Shown here one piece after another: positions 48,260 to 57,307 of a stretch of DNA of 64,000 nt (position 1 is the first letter of the stretch; each line of letters begins with the position of its first letter). Made by a program: the position numbers and the translations under genes. The stretch lies in contig NZ_AP014821.1 of NCBI RefSeq assembly GCF_001548115.1, positions 62,001 to 126,000 on the forward strand, written 5' to 3'. Under the pieces are notes generated by a model, which saw only the letters and a program-made list of their open reading frames with translations, was not told where the DNA came from and ran no database searches. Source of the DNA: Geminocystis sp. NIES-3709 (GTDB taxonomy: Bacteria > Cyanobacteriota > Cyanobacteriia > Cyanobacteriales > Cyanobacteriaceae).

Positions 48260-48840
48260 ATGAATGAAGAAATATTTATTAACAATAAATCCCAAAAATC
48301 TTTATTAATTCCAATTTTAATTGGCATTTTTTGTGGTGTTTTGTTAGGTGGGTTTTTACCTATTTGGGGTAAAGGAATTTATTTTTTAGGAGAATTATTT
48401 ATAAATGCTTTACTTATGTTAGTAATTCCGTTAGTTATAACTTCAATAATTACCGTGTAACTGGTTTAGAAGATTTAAGACTATTAAAAAGTGTGAGTTT
48501 TAAAACTCTTAGCTTATATATAATAATGACAGAAATAGTGGTTATTTTACCTTTAATTTTGGTAAGTGTGATTCAACCGAGGGTATTTATACAGAATAAG
48601 AAAAGGTTTTATTAAGGGGGAACAATTATAAAAAAATGTCGAATATTCTATTATCAATAATCAAGTTAATATTAGCAATGATAGTTTTAGAAAATCCTTT
48701 GACGATCGATATTTACTTGTTTCATTTTCTCTCTAATCTTCGGTGCTATTTTCTACTTTAGATCGGGGTATCATTGTTATGAATTTTTTTGAGGTTTTAA
48801 ACACTGCTGTTTTGAAAATGGTAGAAAGCCTTGAGAATCA
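48260..48840 (+). pseudogene. Decayed dicarboxylate/amino-acid:cation symporter
   Basis: An intact start (ATG 48260) gives IPILIGIFCGVLLGGFLPIW and INALLMLVIPLVITSIITV, the first two helices of the DctA/GltP family, and stops at 48460. The family's next segment reappears in a different frame (GLEDLRLL, SFKTLSLYIIMTEIVVILPL). A later remnant (NFFEVLNTAVLKMVESL) is at about 48780-48830. Stops and frameshifts fill the space, and the last two thirds of the transporter are gone. Confidence 0.8.
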
Positions 48841-48860
48841 TGAGGAATGAGCAATACGCA

Positions 48861-48918
48861 ATTTAGTCGCTAAGAGAGACTTTTGCTATAAGCCCTGAAA
48901 TTTATTTCAAAGTGGGTT
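48861..48918 (+). repeat. Dispersed repeat family D, copy 2
   Basis: Sequence tttagtcgctaagagagact followed by tttgctataagccctgaaat matches 37211-37262 and the inverted fragment at 39634-39667. Confidence 0.5.
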
Positions 48919-48932
48919 ATAGATTAACTGCT

Positions 48933-48972
48933 AACTCCTAACTTCATCAGAATATTGAGCAATCCCTATTTA
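48933..48972 (-). repeat. Dispersed repeat family B, downstream of the PBP2 gene
   Basis: On the minus strand, tagggattgctcaatattct followed by gatgaagttagg starts at the stop codon of the penicillin-binding protein gene. It matches the copies at 17306, 28214 and 52645 in sequence and in position relative to the gene. Confidence 0.55.
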
Positions 48973-50762
48973 TTTTGAAAATAAGCCTCTAAAACTTGTC
49001 GGACGATCGGCCCTGCCGTTGAACCTCCTCCTCCTCCAGAATGCTCCACAAAAGCTACTACAACGATCTCAGGTTTATCATAGGGGGCATATCCCCCAAA
49101 CCAAGCATGAGATTTTCCTGGTGGTGCTTCAGCTGTACCACTTTTTCCAGCAACTGCAACTCCTGATAATGCGACTTTCCCCCCTGTACCTCTCGTTATA
49201 ACGGCTCGTAATCCTTCCCGTAAAGTATTGACGGTTTGAGGTTTTAAATTGAGGGATTCTCGTTTTTTTAAATAGGTAGCTTTATCTTGATAAAGATGGG
49301 GAATCACTTTATAACCACCATTAGCTGGTACTGCAAACATTACTGCTACTTGTAAGGGAGTCGCTAGGGTAAATCCTTGTCCGATCGACATATTAACTGT
49401 ATCACCTACTGTCCAATCCCAGTTAAATCGCTTCTGTTTCCATTCTTGATCTGCGATTAATCCCCCGCTTTCTTCGGGAATTTCAATGCCTGTCTTACTA
49501 CCAAAACCGTAGTTTCTTGACCATTTTATCAAGGTTTCTCCACCGACTCCATTGCCGATTTGACCAAAAAAAGTGTTACTACTCCATGCTAAAGCACTTA
49601 CAAATCCCATAGGGCCAAAACCCGATCGATTCCATTCCCCAAAAGCAGTACCGCCCACTCTTAGATAGGCATAAGTTGGTAATACGGTGCTAGGAGAATA
49701 TTTCCCAGACTCCATCCCGGCTGTGGCTGTGACGATTTTAAAGGTAGAAGCTGGAGGAAATCCTACTAAGGCTCGATTAATAAACGGGTTGCCTTTTCCT
49801 TGTACTTCTTGCCAGATTTGTTCAGTAATTCTGCCTGAAAAAATATTCGGATCAAAAGCAGGATAACTTACCATAGATAATACTGCACCATCTCTGGGAT
49901 CAAGAGCAACTACAGCACCTTTACGATCGCCGAGGGCTTTTTCTGCGACTTTTTGTAATTCTAAATCAAGGGTTAAAGTAACATCATTTCCTGCCTTAGC
50001 TTCTTTAATACCTAGTTTACGGATCACTTTTCCAGAGCCATCTCTTTCCATCAGTATCCCCCCCCATTCTCCCCGCAATTCTGACTCAAAACCGGCCTCT
50101 GCTCCCATTTTTCCAATCACATCCCCCATGCGATAACCTTCATTTTGTCTCGCTTTCAATTCCTCGCCGTTAATTTCTCTGGTATAGCCTAAAATATGAG
50201 AGCCAACTTTTCCTTGGGGATAATATCGAACAGTATCGGTATCGACTTCTACTTCCGAAAGGATGTCTCGATTTTCTTCAATAGCGGTGATTTGTTGGGG
50301 TGTTAAATTCCGAGCAATGCGTACTAATGTAGGAGAATCATAACCTTCTTTTTCTAAAAGTTCTTGTAGTTTGTCTTCGGGGATATTGAGGATATTGGCT
50401 AACATTGTTCTTATTTGAAGCCAATTTTCTTTTTTTTGTACTACTGGCCATAAATAGGCGGAATGAGATAGTTTGGTTGCGCCTAATATTCTTCCTTTTC
50501 GATCGAATAAATTACCTCTTACGGGGGGTTTAGGAATGATTTTAGTGCGATTACTATCAGCTTTGAGAGAATACTTGTCACCTTCAACAATTTGTAGGTA
50601 TCCTAGACGAAGACCAATAGCACCAAATAAAAAAAGACTAATTACCACCATAATAAATATAGGTTGATCTTTTTGTCCTACCGTTAACCAAACTTTTTTC
50701 GGTTCATAAACTTTCGTCGTGGTTTTTCTTATCGGTTTTTTGACTAAATTTGCTAATCCCAT
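48966..50762 (-). CDS. mrdA: Penicillin-binding protein 2 (peptidoglycan D,D-transpeptidase)
   Basis: About 598 aa. It cross-links peptidoglycan during elongation, with the SEDS protein RodA. A single N-terminal membrane helix (PIFIMVVISLFLFGAIGL) is followed by the dimerisation/pedestal domain (RGNLFDRKGRILG) and the transpeptidase domain. Active-site motifs are seen: PPASTFKIV (SxxK), SSNTFF (SxN) and VAGKSGTAE (KTG-type KSGT). The ATG at 50762 is preferred to 50804, because the longer form would overlap the start of the divergent gene at 50796. rodA is not next to it. Confidence 0.92.
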   Translation of the reverse strand: MGLANLVKKPIRKTTTKVYEPKKVWLTVGQKDQPIFIMVVISLFLFGAIGLRLGYLQIVEGDKYSLKADSNRTKIIPKPPVRGNLFDRKGRILGATKLSHSAYLWPVVQKKENWLQIRTMLANILNIPEDKLQELLEKEGYDSPTLVRIARNLTPQQITAIEENRDILSEVEVDTDTVRYYPQGKVGSHILGYTREINGEELKARQNEGYRMGDVIGKMGAEAGFESELRGEWGGILMERDGSGKVIRKLGIKEAKAGNDVTLTLDLELQKVAEKALGDRKGAVVALDPRDGAVLSMVSYPAFDPNIFSGRITEQIWQEVQGKGNPFINRALVGFPPASTFKIVTATAGMESGKYSPSTVLPTYAYLRVGGTAFGEWNRSGFGPMGFVSALAWSSNTFFGQIGNGVGGETLIKWSRNYGFGSKTGIEIPEESGGLIADQEWKQKRFNWDWTVGDTVNMSIGQGFTLATPLQVAVMFAVPANGGYKVIPHLYQDKATYLKKRESLNLKPQTVNTLREGLRAVITRGTGGKVALSGVAVAGKSGTAEAPPGKSHAWFGGYAPYDKPEIVVVAFVEHSGGGGGSTAGPIVRQVLEAYFQNK

Positions 50763-50795
50763 GTAATTGTTATTTATTGCGTAATTATTTCTATT

Positions 50796-51203
50796 ATGAT
50801 CCAAAATAGCTTATCGTCTCTACTCCTCGAACTCGAATCTCATTGTAACTCTACGGCGATCGTCACTTTTCTCGACAGTGATGGGGAAGTATTTGTGGTT
50901 GACTTAATTCGCAAAAACAATCAAGTCAATTATGGTTATCAAAAAGGTATCAAAGAAAAGTTTATGTTACGTTTAATGCGAGGAGTTCAAACTCAAGCAT
51001 CAATTATTTTACGTTCTTTTACCGATGAAATAGATCAATATACAAATTTACCGATTAAAGAGTTACGGGGTTATATACTCAGAAAAAACAGCGATCGTAT
51101 AGAATTTAATAAAATCTCTCCCAAAATGATGTTTGCTTGTCATAATACCGATGCCCAAACAGGTGAACCTAGACCGTTAGAACAATCTGTACGCTATTGT
51201 TAG
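50796..51203 (+). CDS. Conserved cyanobacterial hypothetical protein
   Basis: A 135-aa protein of unknown function, ATG at 50796. It has a compact alpha/beta pattern (IVTFLDSDGEVFVVDLIRKN, then MLRLMRGVQTQASIILRSF) and a C-terminal stretch with two cysteines. I do not recognise a named domain. It is transcribed away from PBP2. Confidence 0.65.
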   Translation: MIQNSLSSLLLELESHCNSTAIVTFLDSDGEVFVVDLIRKNNQVNYGYQKGIKEKFMLRLMRGVQTQASIILRSFTDEIDQYTNLPIKELRGYILRKNSDRIEFNKISPKMMFACHNTDAQTGEPRPLEQSVRYC

Positions 51204-51216
51204 TTGTATAATGAGG

Positions 51217-51233
51217 CCGTCCTTTTAGGACGG
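51217..51233. terminator. Hairpin between convergent genes
   Basis: CCGTCC-TTTTA-GGACGG forms a 6-bp GC-rich stem just after the stop at 51203 and before the convergent peroxiredoxin stop at 51263. No long T run follows directly on either strand, so it is a weak terminator candidate. Confidence 0.4.
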
Positions 51234-51262
51234 AAGTTTAGATGTAACTTTTTATAGGAAAA

Positions 51263-51700
51263 TTATGAGATGGAAGCTAAAATATCTTGAGCATGGGTAG
51301 AAGTATTAACATTAGCGTCAACATGAGTGATAACTCCTTCCCCATTGATGATATAAGTAACTCGTTTAGGGTAACCGCCACCATCAACATCGTAGGCTTT
51401 AGTAATACTTCGATCGGTATCAGCTAAAAGTTGAAAGGGTAAACCATATTTTTCTTTAAACATTGTATGGGAAGCCTCATCATCATTACTAACTCCCAAA
51501 ACGACTATGTCCTTATCCTGATATTCTTGATAGTTGTCACGGAAACTTTGAGCTTCTTTTGTACAACCTGGAGTATCATCTTTGGGATAAAAATATAAAA
51601 TTACTACTTTACCGACAAAATCTGATAAAGAGACTGTGTTACCTTGATCATTTGTTGTGGTGAATACCGGTGCTTTAGTACCAACGGTGAGTGCCATATA
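51263..51700 (-). CDS. bcp: Peroxiredoxin Q/BCP (AhpC/TSA family)
   Basis: A 145-aa thiol peroxidase. The peroxidatic Cys is in YFYPKDDTPGCTKEAQSF. Only this Cys is visible; the resolving Cys that usually lies five residues later in PrxQ is missing here (TKEAQ), so it is of the 1-Cys kind. The ATG at 51700 (MALTVGTKAPVF) is chosen, with TAGGAAA upstream; the frame to 51736 adds a non-homologous stretch. It reduces peroxides using thioredoxin or another thiol donor. Confidence 0.92.
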   Translation of the reverse strand, partial: YMALTVGTKAPVFTTTNDQGNTVSLSDFVGKVVILYFYPKDDTPGCTKEAQSFRDNYQEYQDKDIVVLGVSNDDEASHTMFKEKYGLPFQLLADTDRSITKAYDVDGGGYPKRVTYIINGEGVITHVDANVNTSTHAQDILASIS

Positions 51701-51761
51701 TAAATTTCCTACAATTAAATAAAATGCTTTCCTCACTCAACTTTACAATACTTAAAGAAAG

Positions 51762-52472
51762 ATGAAAATACCTTTACCAAAAAACTTTGAACCTCAACAG
51801 CCCTTAAAGATTTCTGATTATCAAGATATGATGGTGACACTTTTTTGTCCACAAATACACCCCTGTCAATTTAACCTAGAGAAATTAAAAGAAACAAAAA
51901 CAATTCCCTTCGATTGGCAATTAAGTAAACCTATCTTAAAAAAACCCAATTTATTACAACTTATTTTTGACAAAGGAATAACCATCAATATTGAGATTCA
52001 TAAAATTTCTTTCTTCTCTAAAATAAATCAAAATATTCAATATCTATCAGAAGTTGTTAAAAATTTTCTGATCAAATTTATTAATTATAATTGGCAAAAG
52101 TTACAATTAAGTTTAAGACGTTTTATTTCTTTACCCGGCAACTCTGAAAATGGAGCTAAATTTATCCAAGAAACTTTATTAAAAAACTCTAATCAATGGA
52201 ATGTTTTAGGACATAAACTTATCAAAGCACAAATAAATTTGTGTTATAATCTAATTAAAAGTAACTTAATTATTCAAATAAATGACCTAAAAATTAATAA
52301 TAAAAATAAACAAAAATTTAAAAATGGGCTCTTATTTAGGGGAATATTTAGCTATAACTTAGCTCAAAAAGGAAATATCGAAAAAATTAATTATTTGATT
52401 TCGATCGTAACTAATTATCAAAATAATATTAAAGTTTTTAACCAGATTATTAATGAACAAATTTTAACCTAG
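51762..52472 (+). CDS. Conserved hypothetical protein
   Basis: A 236-aa Lys/Asn-rich protein with no recognised domain. It starts at ATG 51762, 61 bp from the divergent peroxiredoxin start. No signal peptide or membrane helix is seen. Segments such as FEPQQPLKISDYQDMMVTLF and LLFRGIFSYNLAQKGNIEKI look structured, so I accept it as a gene. Confidence 0.6.
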   Translation: MKIPLPKNFEPQQPLKISDYQDMMVTLFCPQIHPCQFNLEKLKETKTIPFDWQLSKPILKKPNLLQLIFDKGITINIEIHKISFFSKINQNIQYLSEVVKNFLIKFINYNWQKLQLSLRRFISLPGNSENGAKFIQETLLKNSNQWNVLGHKLIKAQINLCYNLIKSNLIIQINDLKINNKNKQKFKNGLLFRGIFSYNLAQKGNIEKINYLISIVTNYQNNIKVFNQIINEQILT

Positions 52473-52644
52473 AAATTCTGAATTTAGAATTTAGAATTAA
52501 TGAAGATTTAATAAATAATACATTAACAAAAAAGTACCCAATTTTGACCTTATTTTCTGAAGAATCACATTGTTTACACATGTATTATAAAGCCTTGAAA
52601 CTTCATTTTTTTATTATTTAACCTAAAACCTAACACCTACAACC

Positions 52645-52695
52645 TAATACCTTCTCTCATCAAAATACTTTTTTTTTCAGCAACCCCTATCATAC
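52645..52695 (-). repeat. Dispersed repeat family B, downstream of the DUF1997 gene
   Basis: On the minus strand, taggggttgctgaaaaaaaa followed by gtattttgatgagagaagg directly after the stop of the gene at 52697-53410. It matches the other family B copies. Confidence 0.6.
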
Positions 52696-52696
52696 A

Positions 52697-53410
52697 CTAA
52701 TCATTATTTGCGATCTGATGACAAGTTCGAGAAGTTTTAGGGGGGATAGGTAAATTAAAACGAGAATGGAAATCTTTTTGTACTTTATAACTGAGACGGG
52801 GAGAAACTTGTTTAACAATTTGACTTAAAAGTCGATCGCCCGTATCCTGAAGAAGAGACAGAGGTAATTTATAGATAAAACGAGGAAATCTGACTTTAAC
52901 TTGTAAATTTAACTGCCAGTTAACTTTGGTAATTTCAGAGGGAGTTTGTTGTTTCTGTTTATTATAAACTTCAATGATACCTTTACTAGCAGAAGGAAAG
53001 GGAATAGATTCTATATACATTTTAGAATGATAATCTACTTCATAACCTTCGTGACTAAATTCTGGATTAGGTACAGAATACATATAATAAAAGTTAGCTT
53101 GAGGAGGTTCTAATATTACCGTCATTTGCGGTTCAACATTGTAACCAAAAGCACCATAACAACCAATAATTAAAGTATAGCCATTTTCTCCAAAAGGTTC
53201 TGCTTTCATTGGCATTGCACAACGAACAAACCATCCTTGATGATCATTAAGATAATTCGCCACCGTATCAAGGTCACTATACATTTCCATGATACCACCA
53301 AAGTGAGTTTGAAAAACCACTGGATCTTGAGAAGATATTTCTAATTCTGATTCCGTGATAGGGTTATTCCTTAACGTTTCTTCTTTGGAGGGAATATTTG
53401 AATCTGTCAT
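52697..53410 (-). CDS. DUF1997 family protein
   Basis: A 237-aa protein that fits the DUF1997 family of cyanobacteria and plants. The N-terminal ~40 residues are disordered. A START-like or lipid-binding-like beta core follows (VVFQTHFGGIMEMYSDLDTV, WFVRCAMPMKAEPFGENGY, PQMTVILEPPQANFYYMYSV). The last part is a Pro-rich basic strand. The function is unknown; no membrane helix or signal is seen. Confidence 0.8.
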   Translation of the reverse strand: MTDSNIPSKEETLRNNPITESELEISSQDPVVFQTHFGGIMEMYSDLDTVANYLNDHQGWFVRCAMPMKAEPFGENGYTLIIGCYGAFGYNVEPQMTVILEPPQANFYYMYSVPNPEFSHEGYEVDYHSKMYIESIPFPSASKGIIEVYNKQKQQTPSEITKVNWQLNLQVKVRFPRFIYKLPLSLLQDTGDRLLSQIVKQVSPRLSYKVQKDFHSRFNLPIPPKTSRTCHQIANND

Positions 53411-53748
53411 AAAAAATGATTTAGAGTTTGAGGTTTACCCTTTACAGTTATTCAACAATAATTTTATTCTAAAGGTAGATTGAGTTGATCAATCAATAAA
53501 TCAAAAAATATCTCGTCAAGGAGATTCTCCTGTCATCAAAAAGATTAAATTTCTGAATTTATAGCAGTTTTTCAATGGATAAACCATACTTTTTATGGAG
53601 GCAGTAATTACCTTATCGATTTTTTCTTCATGTCTGCGATAATTGAAAAACCAAATATCTCTTTTATTCATTAATATATCTTAATTAGGAATTAACTAAC
53701 GATTAGTTCAATAATTCCTCATTCCTCATTCTCAACTTGTAATTATCC
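53411..53748. other. 338-bp divergent gap with a half copy of repeat C
   Basis: The gap between the DUF1997 and RND genes holds a half copy of palindrome family C at 53562-53600 (tttttcaatggataaaccat). Just before the RND start there is an attcctcattcctcattctc tract. Promoters are not clear. Confidence 0.45.
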
Positions 53749-56448
53749 ATGAGTCTTTCTTTTCGTCAACGGTTTAATATTTCTCGATTTGCGATTCATC
53801 ATCCTTGGTTAACGATTAATTTTTGGATAGCAGTTAGTGTTGCAGGGTTATTAGCTTTTTCTTCTCTTAAATATACTTTATTTCCTGATGTCACTTTCCC
53901 TGTTATTATTATTCGCGCTTCGGGTAATTTTGAAACTGTGGTAGAAACAGAAACGAATTTGACAAGTCCGATCGAGAACTCTATAATTACTCTTGATTCG
54001 ATCGAAAGTGTAGCATCTTCAACTTTTCCTAACGAAACTGTCATTACTTCTCTTTTTTTTGCTGGAGATACCCTTGATAACGCCCAAAAAACTATTGAAA
54101 AAGCCATTAAAACTGTTAAGTTACCAACATACAGCAAACTGGAGATAATCCCTTATAACTTAAATGAATCATCTGCCATTAGTTATGTCTTGACTAGCGA
54201 GACAAAAACGATTGAAGACATCGCAGAAGTGGTAAAAACAAAAATTATTCCGCCCTTAGAATCTCTTGATGGTATTCTCAAAGTTAATGTTTTAGGATTG
54301 GAATCCCCTGTAAATAAAGATATATCCCCGTCATTAATTCGTTTTAATGGTAAAGAAGGCTTAGGTATCCAAATTGTCAAACGAGGAGACGGCAATACCT
54401 TAGAGGTAGTCAAAGCAGTGGAAACCACAATGACAAAACTTCTTCCCTCCTTAGCAGATATGGATATTAAAGCGAATATTGCTCAAACGGAAGCCACTTA
54501 TATCCAAGAAGCAACTCAATCCACGATCGATACTTTAATATTAGCTATTATTTTAGCGGTATTGATTATATTTCCTTTTCTGGCAAACTTTAAAGCTACT
54601 TTTATTACTGCCTTGGCTATTCCTATATCTTTATTTGGTACATTTATTGTCATGGCTATCGGAAATTTTAACTTAGAAACCATCACTTTATTAGCCTTAG
54701 CCTTAGTAATTGGTATTGTGGTAGATGATGCCATCGTCGATGTGGAAAATATTATGCGTCATATTGAAGAAGGTGATAATCCTAAAGAAGCGGCAATTAA
54801 AGGCACTGACGAAATCGGTTTAACAGTAACCGCATCAACTTTAAGTATCGTGGCAGTATTTCTTCCTATTGCTTTAACAACTGGAAATCTTGGACAATTT
54901 TTTAAACCTTTCGGATTAACGGTATCCGCCGCAGTGATAATTTCTTTATTGGTAGCGCGCACTCTTTCTCCTGTTTTGGCGATGTTATGGTTGAGAAAAG
55001 AAAAAGAAGAGGATACAGGAAGAGAAGAAGATAAAAGGAAAGGAAGATTTAGTGTTTATTATCAATTATTCATCGATCGAGTTTTACAAAAGTATCGTAA
55101 TTTATTGATATGGTCATTATCTCATCGTAAAATTGTTTTAGTAATCGCTTTAGTTAGTTTTATTCTCGGTATCATCTTAATACCCTTTATTCCCCAAGGT
55201 TTCATACCTCAATTAGACAGAGGAGAATTTAATGTTATTTATACTAGCGAGTTACCAAAAATTCCTGCAAGTTGGAATCTTAATCAAAATGCCGGAAAAG
55301 ACACTTCGGTTAATGATAACTCTAGTTTTGGTTGGCTAGGAGAAATTAAACAAAATCCCAATGGCTTTCTTTTAAGAAGAAGTCGTCGTGTTGGAGATGA
55401 AATCGAAGCCTCGGTTTTACAAATCCCCGAAGTGGAATCTACTTTTAATATTGTTGGTTTTCGTGGGCAACCAAATCGAGGTAAAATCTATGTCAAATTA
55501 AGAAAGAATAGAAAATTCAGCACTGCACAAGTACAAAATAAAATAAGAGAAAATTTACCTGTTATTAAAGGAGTAAGTGTCAGCGTTGAAGATATAAAAT
55601 TTGTTGATACGGGAGATGATAAACCTTTCTCTTTTGCTTTACAAGGAGAAAATCTAACCTCTCTTTTCGATTCTGCGACTAAAGTTAAGTCTTCTTTAAA
55701 TAATTTATCGGGGTTAACGGATTTAACTGTATCTCCTCCCCTTCCTGAAAATACCGATAATATTCTCACCATAGAACATTTTAACGGAGTTCGATCGATC
55801 ACTTTTTCTGCAAATATCGCCGAAGGTTTTGTATTGGGAGATTTAACTCAAGAAGTGGTTAATCAAATCCAACCTCTACTACCCTTTGATGTCAATATCT
55901 TTTTGGGGGGAGACTATGGAAGAATGGAGGTAGTTTTAAAACAGTTTACGATTATTTTTATTCTTTCGATCGTGTTTATGCTATCTTTACTTGGTGTGTT
56001 ATTTGGTAGCTTATTAGAGCCTTTAGTTGTCGCTTTTACCCTACCTTTATCTATTGTAGGTGCAATGGTAGCCTTACTTATTACTCAAAGCGACTTTGGC
56101 ATGATTTCCCTCATAGGAGTAATTTTCTTACTAGGGTTACTTGATAAAAACGCCTTACTCTTAATCGACTATGCCAAACAACAACGCAAAAAAGGGATGG
56201 CAAGACAAGATGCCATAATTTTAACAGGCATGACAAGGTTACGGCCAATTTTAATGACAACATTTTCTACTATATTGGGAATGTTACCTATTGCCTTGGG
56301 ATGGGGAGTTGGTGCAGAATTAAGACAACCAATGGCTGTAGCAATTATTGGTGGTTTAATAACTTCTACTCTTTTAAGTTTAATAATTGTCCCCGTATTT
56401 TATACCTTTATCGAAGATTTCTGGTTAAAAATAATAAAAAGGAATTGA
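53749..56448 (+). CDS. RND-superfamily efflux permease, short form
   Basis: An 899-aa inner-membrane transporter of the AcrB/HAE type, about 130 residues shorter than usual. Helix TM1 is at ~20-42, and the block TM2-TM6 (~260-410) carries the motif IVVDDAIVDVENI, in which the two Asp of helix 4 are the proton relay. TM7 is at ~462-485, and TM8-TM12 (~740-890) carries LIGVIFLLGLLDKNALLLID. The two periplasmic loops (~43-255 and ~486-735) are shorter than AcrB's. No membrane fusion protein gene is next to it, so its outer-membrane partner is unknown. Confidence 0.9.
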   Translation: MSLSFRQRFNISRFAIHHPWLTINFWIAVSVAGLLAFSSLKYTLFPDVTFPVIIIRASGNFETVVETETNLTSPIENSIITLDSIESVASSTFPNETVITSLFFAGDTLDNAQKTIEKAIKTVKLPTYSKLEIIPYNLNESSAISYVLTSETKTIEDIAEVVKTKIIPPLESLDGILKVNVLGLESPVNKDISPSLIRFNGKEGLGIQIVKRGDGNTLEVVKAVETTMTKLLPSLADMDIKANIAQTEATYIQEATQSTIDTLILAIILAVLIIFPFLANFKATFITALAIPISLFGTFIVMAIGNFNLETITLLALALVIGIVVDDAIVDVENIMRHIEEGDNPKEAAIKGTDEIGLTVTASTLSIVAVFLPIALTTGNLGQFFKPFGLTVSAAVIISLLVARTLSPVLAMLWLRKEKEEDTGREEDKRKGRFSVYYQLFIDRVLQKYRNLLIWSLSHRKIVLVIALVSFILGIILIPFIPQGFIPQLDRGEFNVIYTSELPKIPASWNLNQNAGKDTSVNDNSSFGWLGEIKQNPNGFLLRRSRRVGDEIEASVLQIPEVESTFNIVGFRGQPNRGKIYVKLRKNRKFSTAQVQNKIRENLPVIKGVSVSVEDIKFVDTGDDKPFSFALQGENLTSLFDSATKVKSSLNNLSGLTDLTVSPPLPENTDNILTIEHFNGVRSITFSANIAEGFVLGDLTQEVVNQIQPLLPFDVNIFLGGDYGRMEVVLKQFTIIFILSIVFMLSLLGVLFGSLLEPLVVAFTLPLSIVGAMVALLITQSDFGMISLIGVIFLLGLLDKNALLLIDYAKQQRKKGMARQDAIILTGMTRLRPILMTTFSTILGMLPIALGWGVGAELRQPMAVAIIGGLITSTLLSLIIVPVFYTFIEDFWLKIIKRN

Positions 56449-56695
56449 TGATTAATAGAAATAGAAAAACTCTTTGGTAAATCAAATCTAAATTGTAAGG
56501 GAAAACCAATGATTTTAATTGCTGTCATTGGCTATTTCCCCATAGCCTAGACTTTTGCAAAAAATCTGATAAATTTGTTTTTTGATTAGTTGTTGGTTTC
56601 CCTCACTGGTGAATTCAATCGGCAAAGTAGCTTATTATCCAATATAAAAGGAAATAGGATACTTCACATTTTATACCCTAACTTTTTCACAAAGT

Positions 56696-57307
56696 CTAAT
56701 AAGTTATACCACGATAAGTTCTCGGTTTTACTTTTTGTTTTAAAGGAGATGTTTCTTCAATTACGGGTTGTGTTTTTACCGATTGATTTAACACTACTCC
56801 CCTATAGGTTTTTACTTCATCTGTTATTTCTTTAGAAGCAGAAGACATTTGTTTTTCTTCCTGATTTTGTCTCCTATTTCTCTCAAAATTGTTGGAAGAA
56901 GCAATATCAAAAAGATTATATTCTGTCATAGTAAATGTTTGTTTACTATCGATCACTTTTTCTTCTATAGGCAATGTATAAACCTCTAATTCTGTATTAT
57001 TTTCCACAGATGAGGATACAGATAAATTCTGATTGGCTTGAGATGATGAATCTTGAGATTTTTTCTTCTCTTTAATTCCTTGTTCTTCTACCCATACAGT
57101 ATATGAGTAATTTGTCTCTAAAATAAATGTTTCTTTTCCCAATTGATTCATTTCTTTACATAAGTTTACGGCTTTTTCCTTAAACTTTTTGGGTAAATCT
57201 GATTGACGACGAAAAGTCTTAGTAAAGCAGGTTAGAGTCAATGACTGTTGCACTTCAGTAGGAGAAATTCCTTGCTCTACTAAATCTTTTAAAAGAAGTA
57301 GTTTCAT
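56696..57307 (-). CDS. Hypothetical protein with C-terminal YRG motifs
   Basis: A 203-aa protein. The N-terminal ~75 residues look folded (LLLLKDLVEQGISPTEVQQS, then YSYTVWVEEQG). The middle is low-complexity and Ser/Gln/Glu-rich. The C-terminal part has two copies of a short motif, KTYRGVV and RTYRGITY, reminiscent of the YRG core of DUF4278. The overlapping + strand frame at 56590-56835 has no such features and is rejected. Confidence 0.6.
   Translation of the reverse strand: MKLLLLKDLVEQGISPTEVQQSLTLTCFTKTFRRQSDLPKKFKEKAVNLCKEMNQLGKETFILETNYSYTVWVEEQGIKEKKKSQDSSSQANQNLSVSSSVENNTELEVYTLPIEEKVIDSKQTFTMTEYNLFDIASSNNFERNRRQNQEEKQMSSASKEITDEVKTYRGVVLNQSVKTQPVIEETSPLKQKVKPRTYRGITY

Noticed and set aside
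56590-56835. 81-codon + strand frame
   Set aside because: It overlaps the better supported minus-strand 203-aa gene and has no features.
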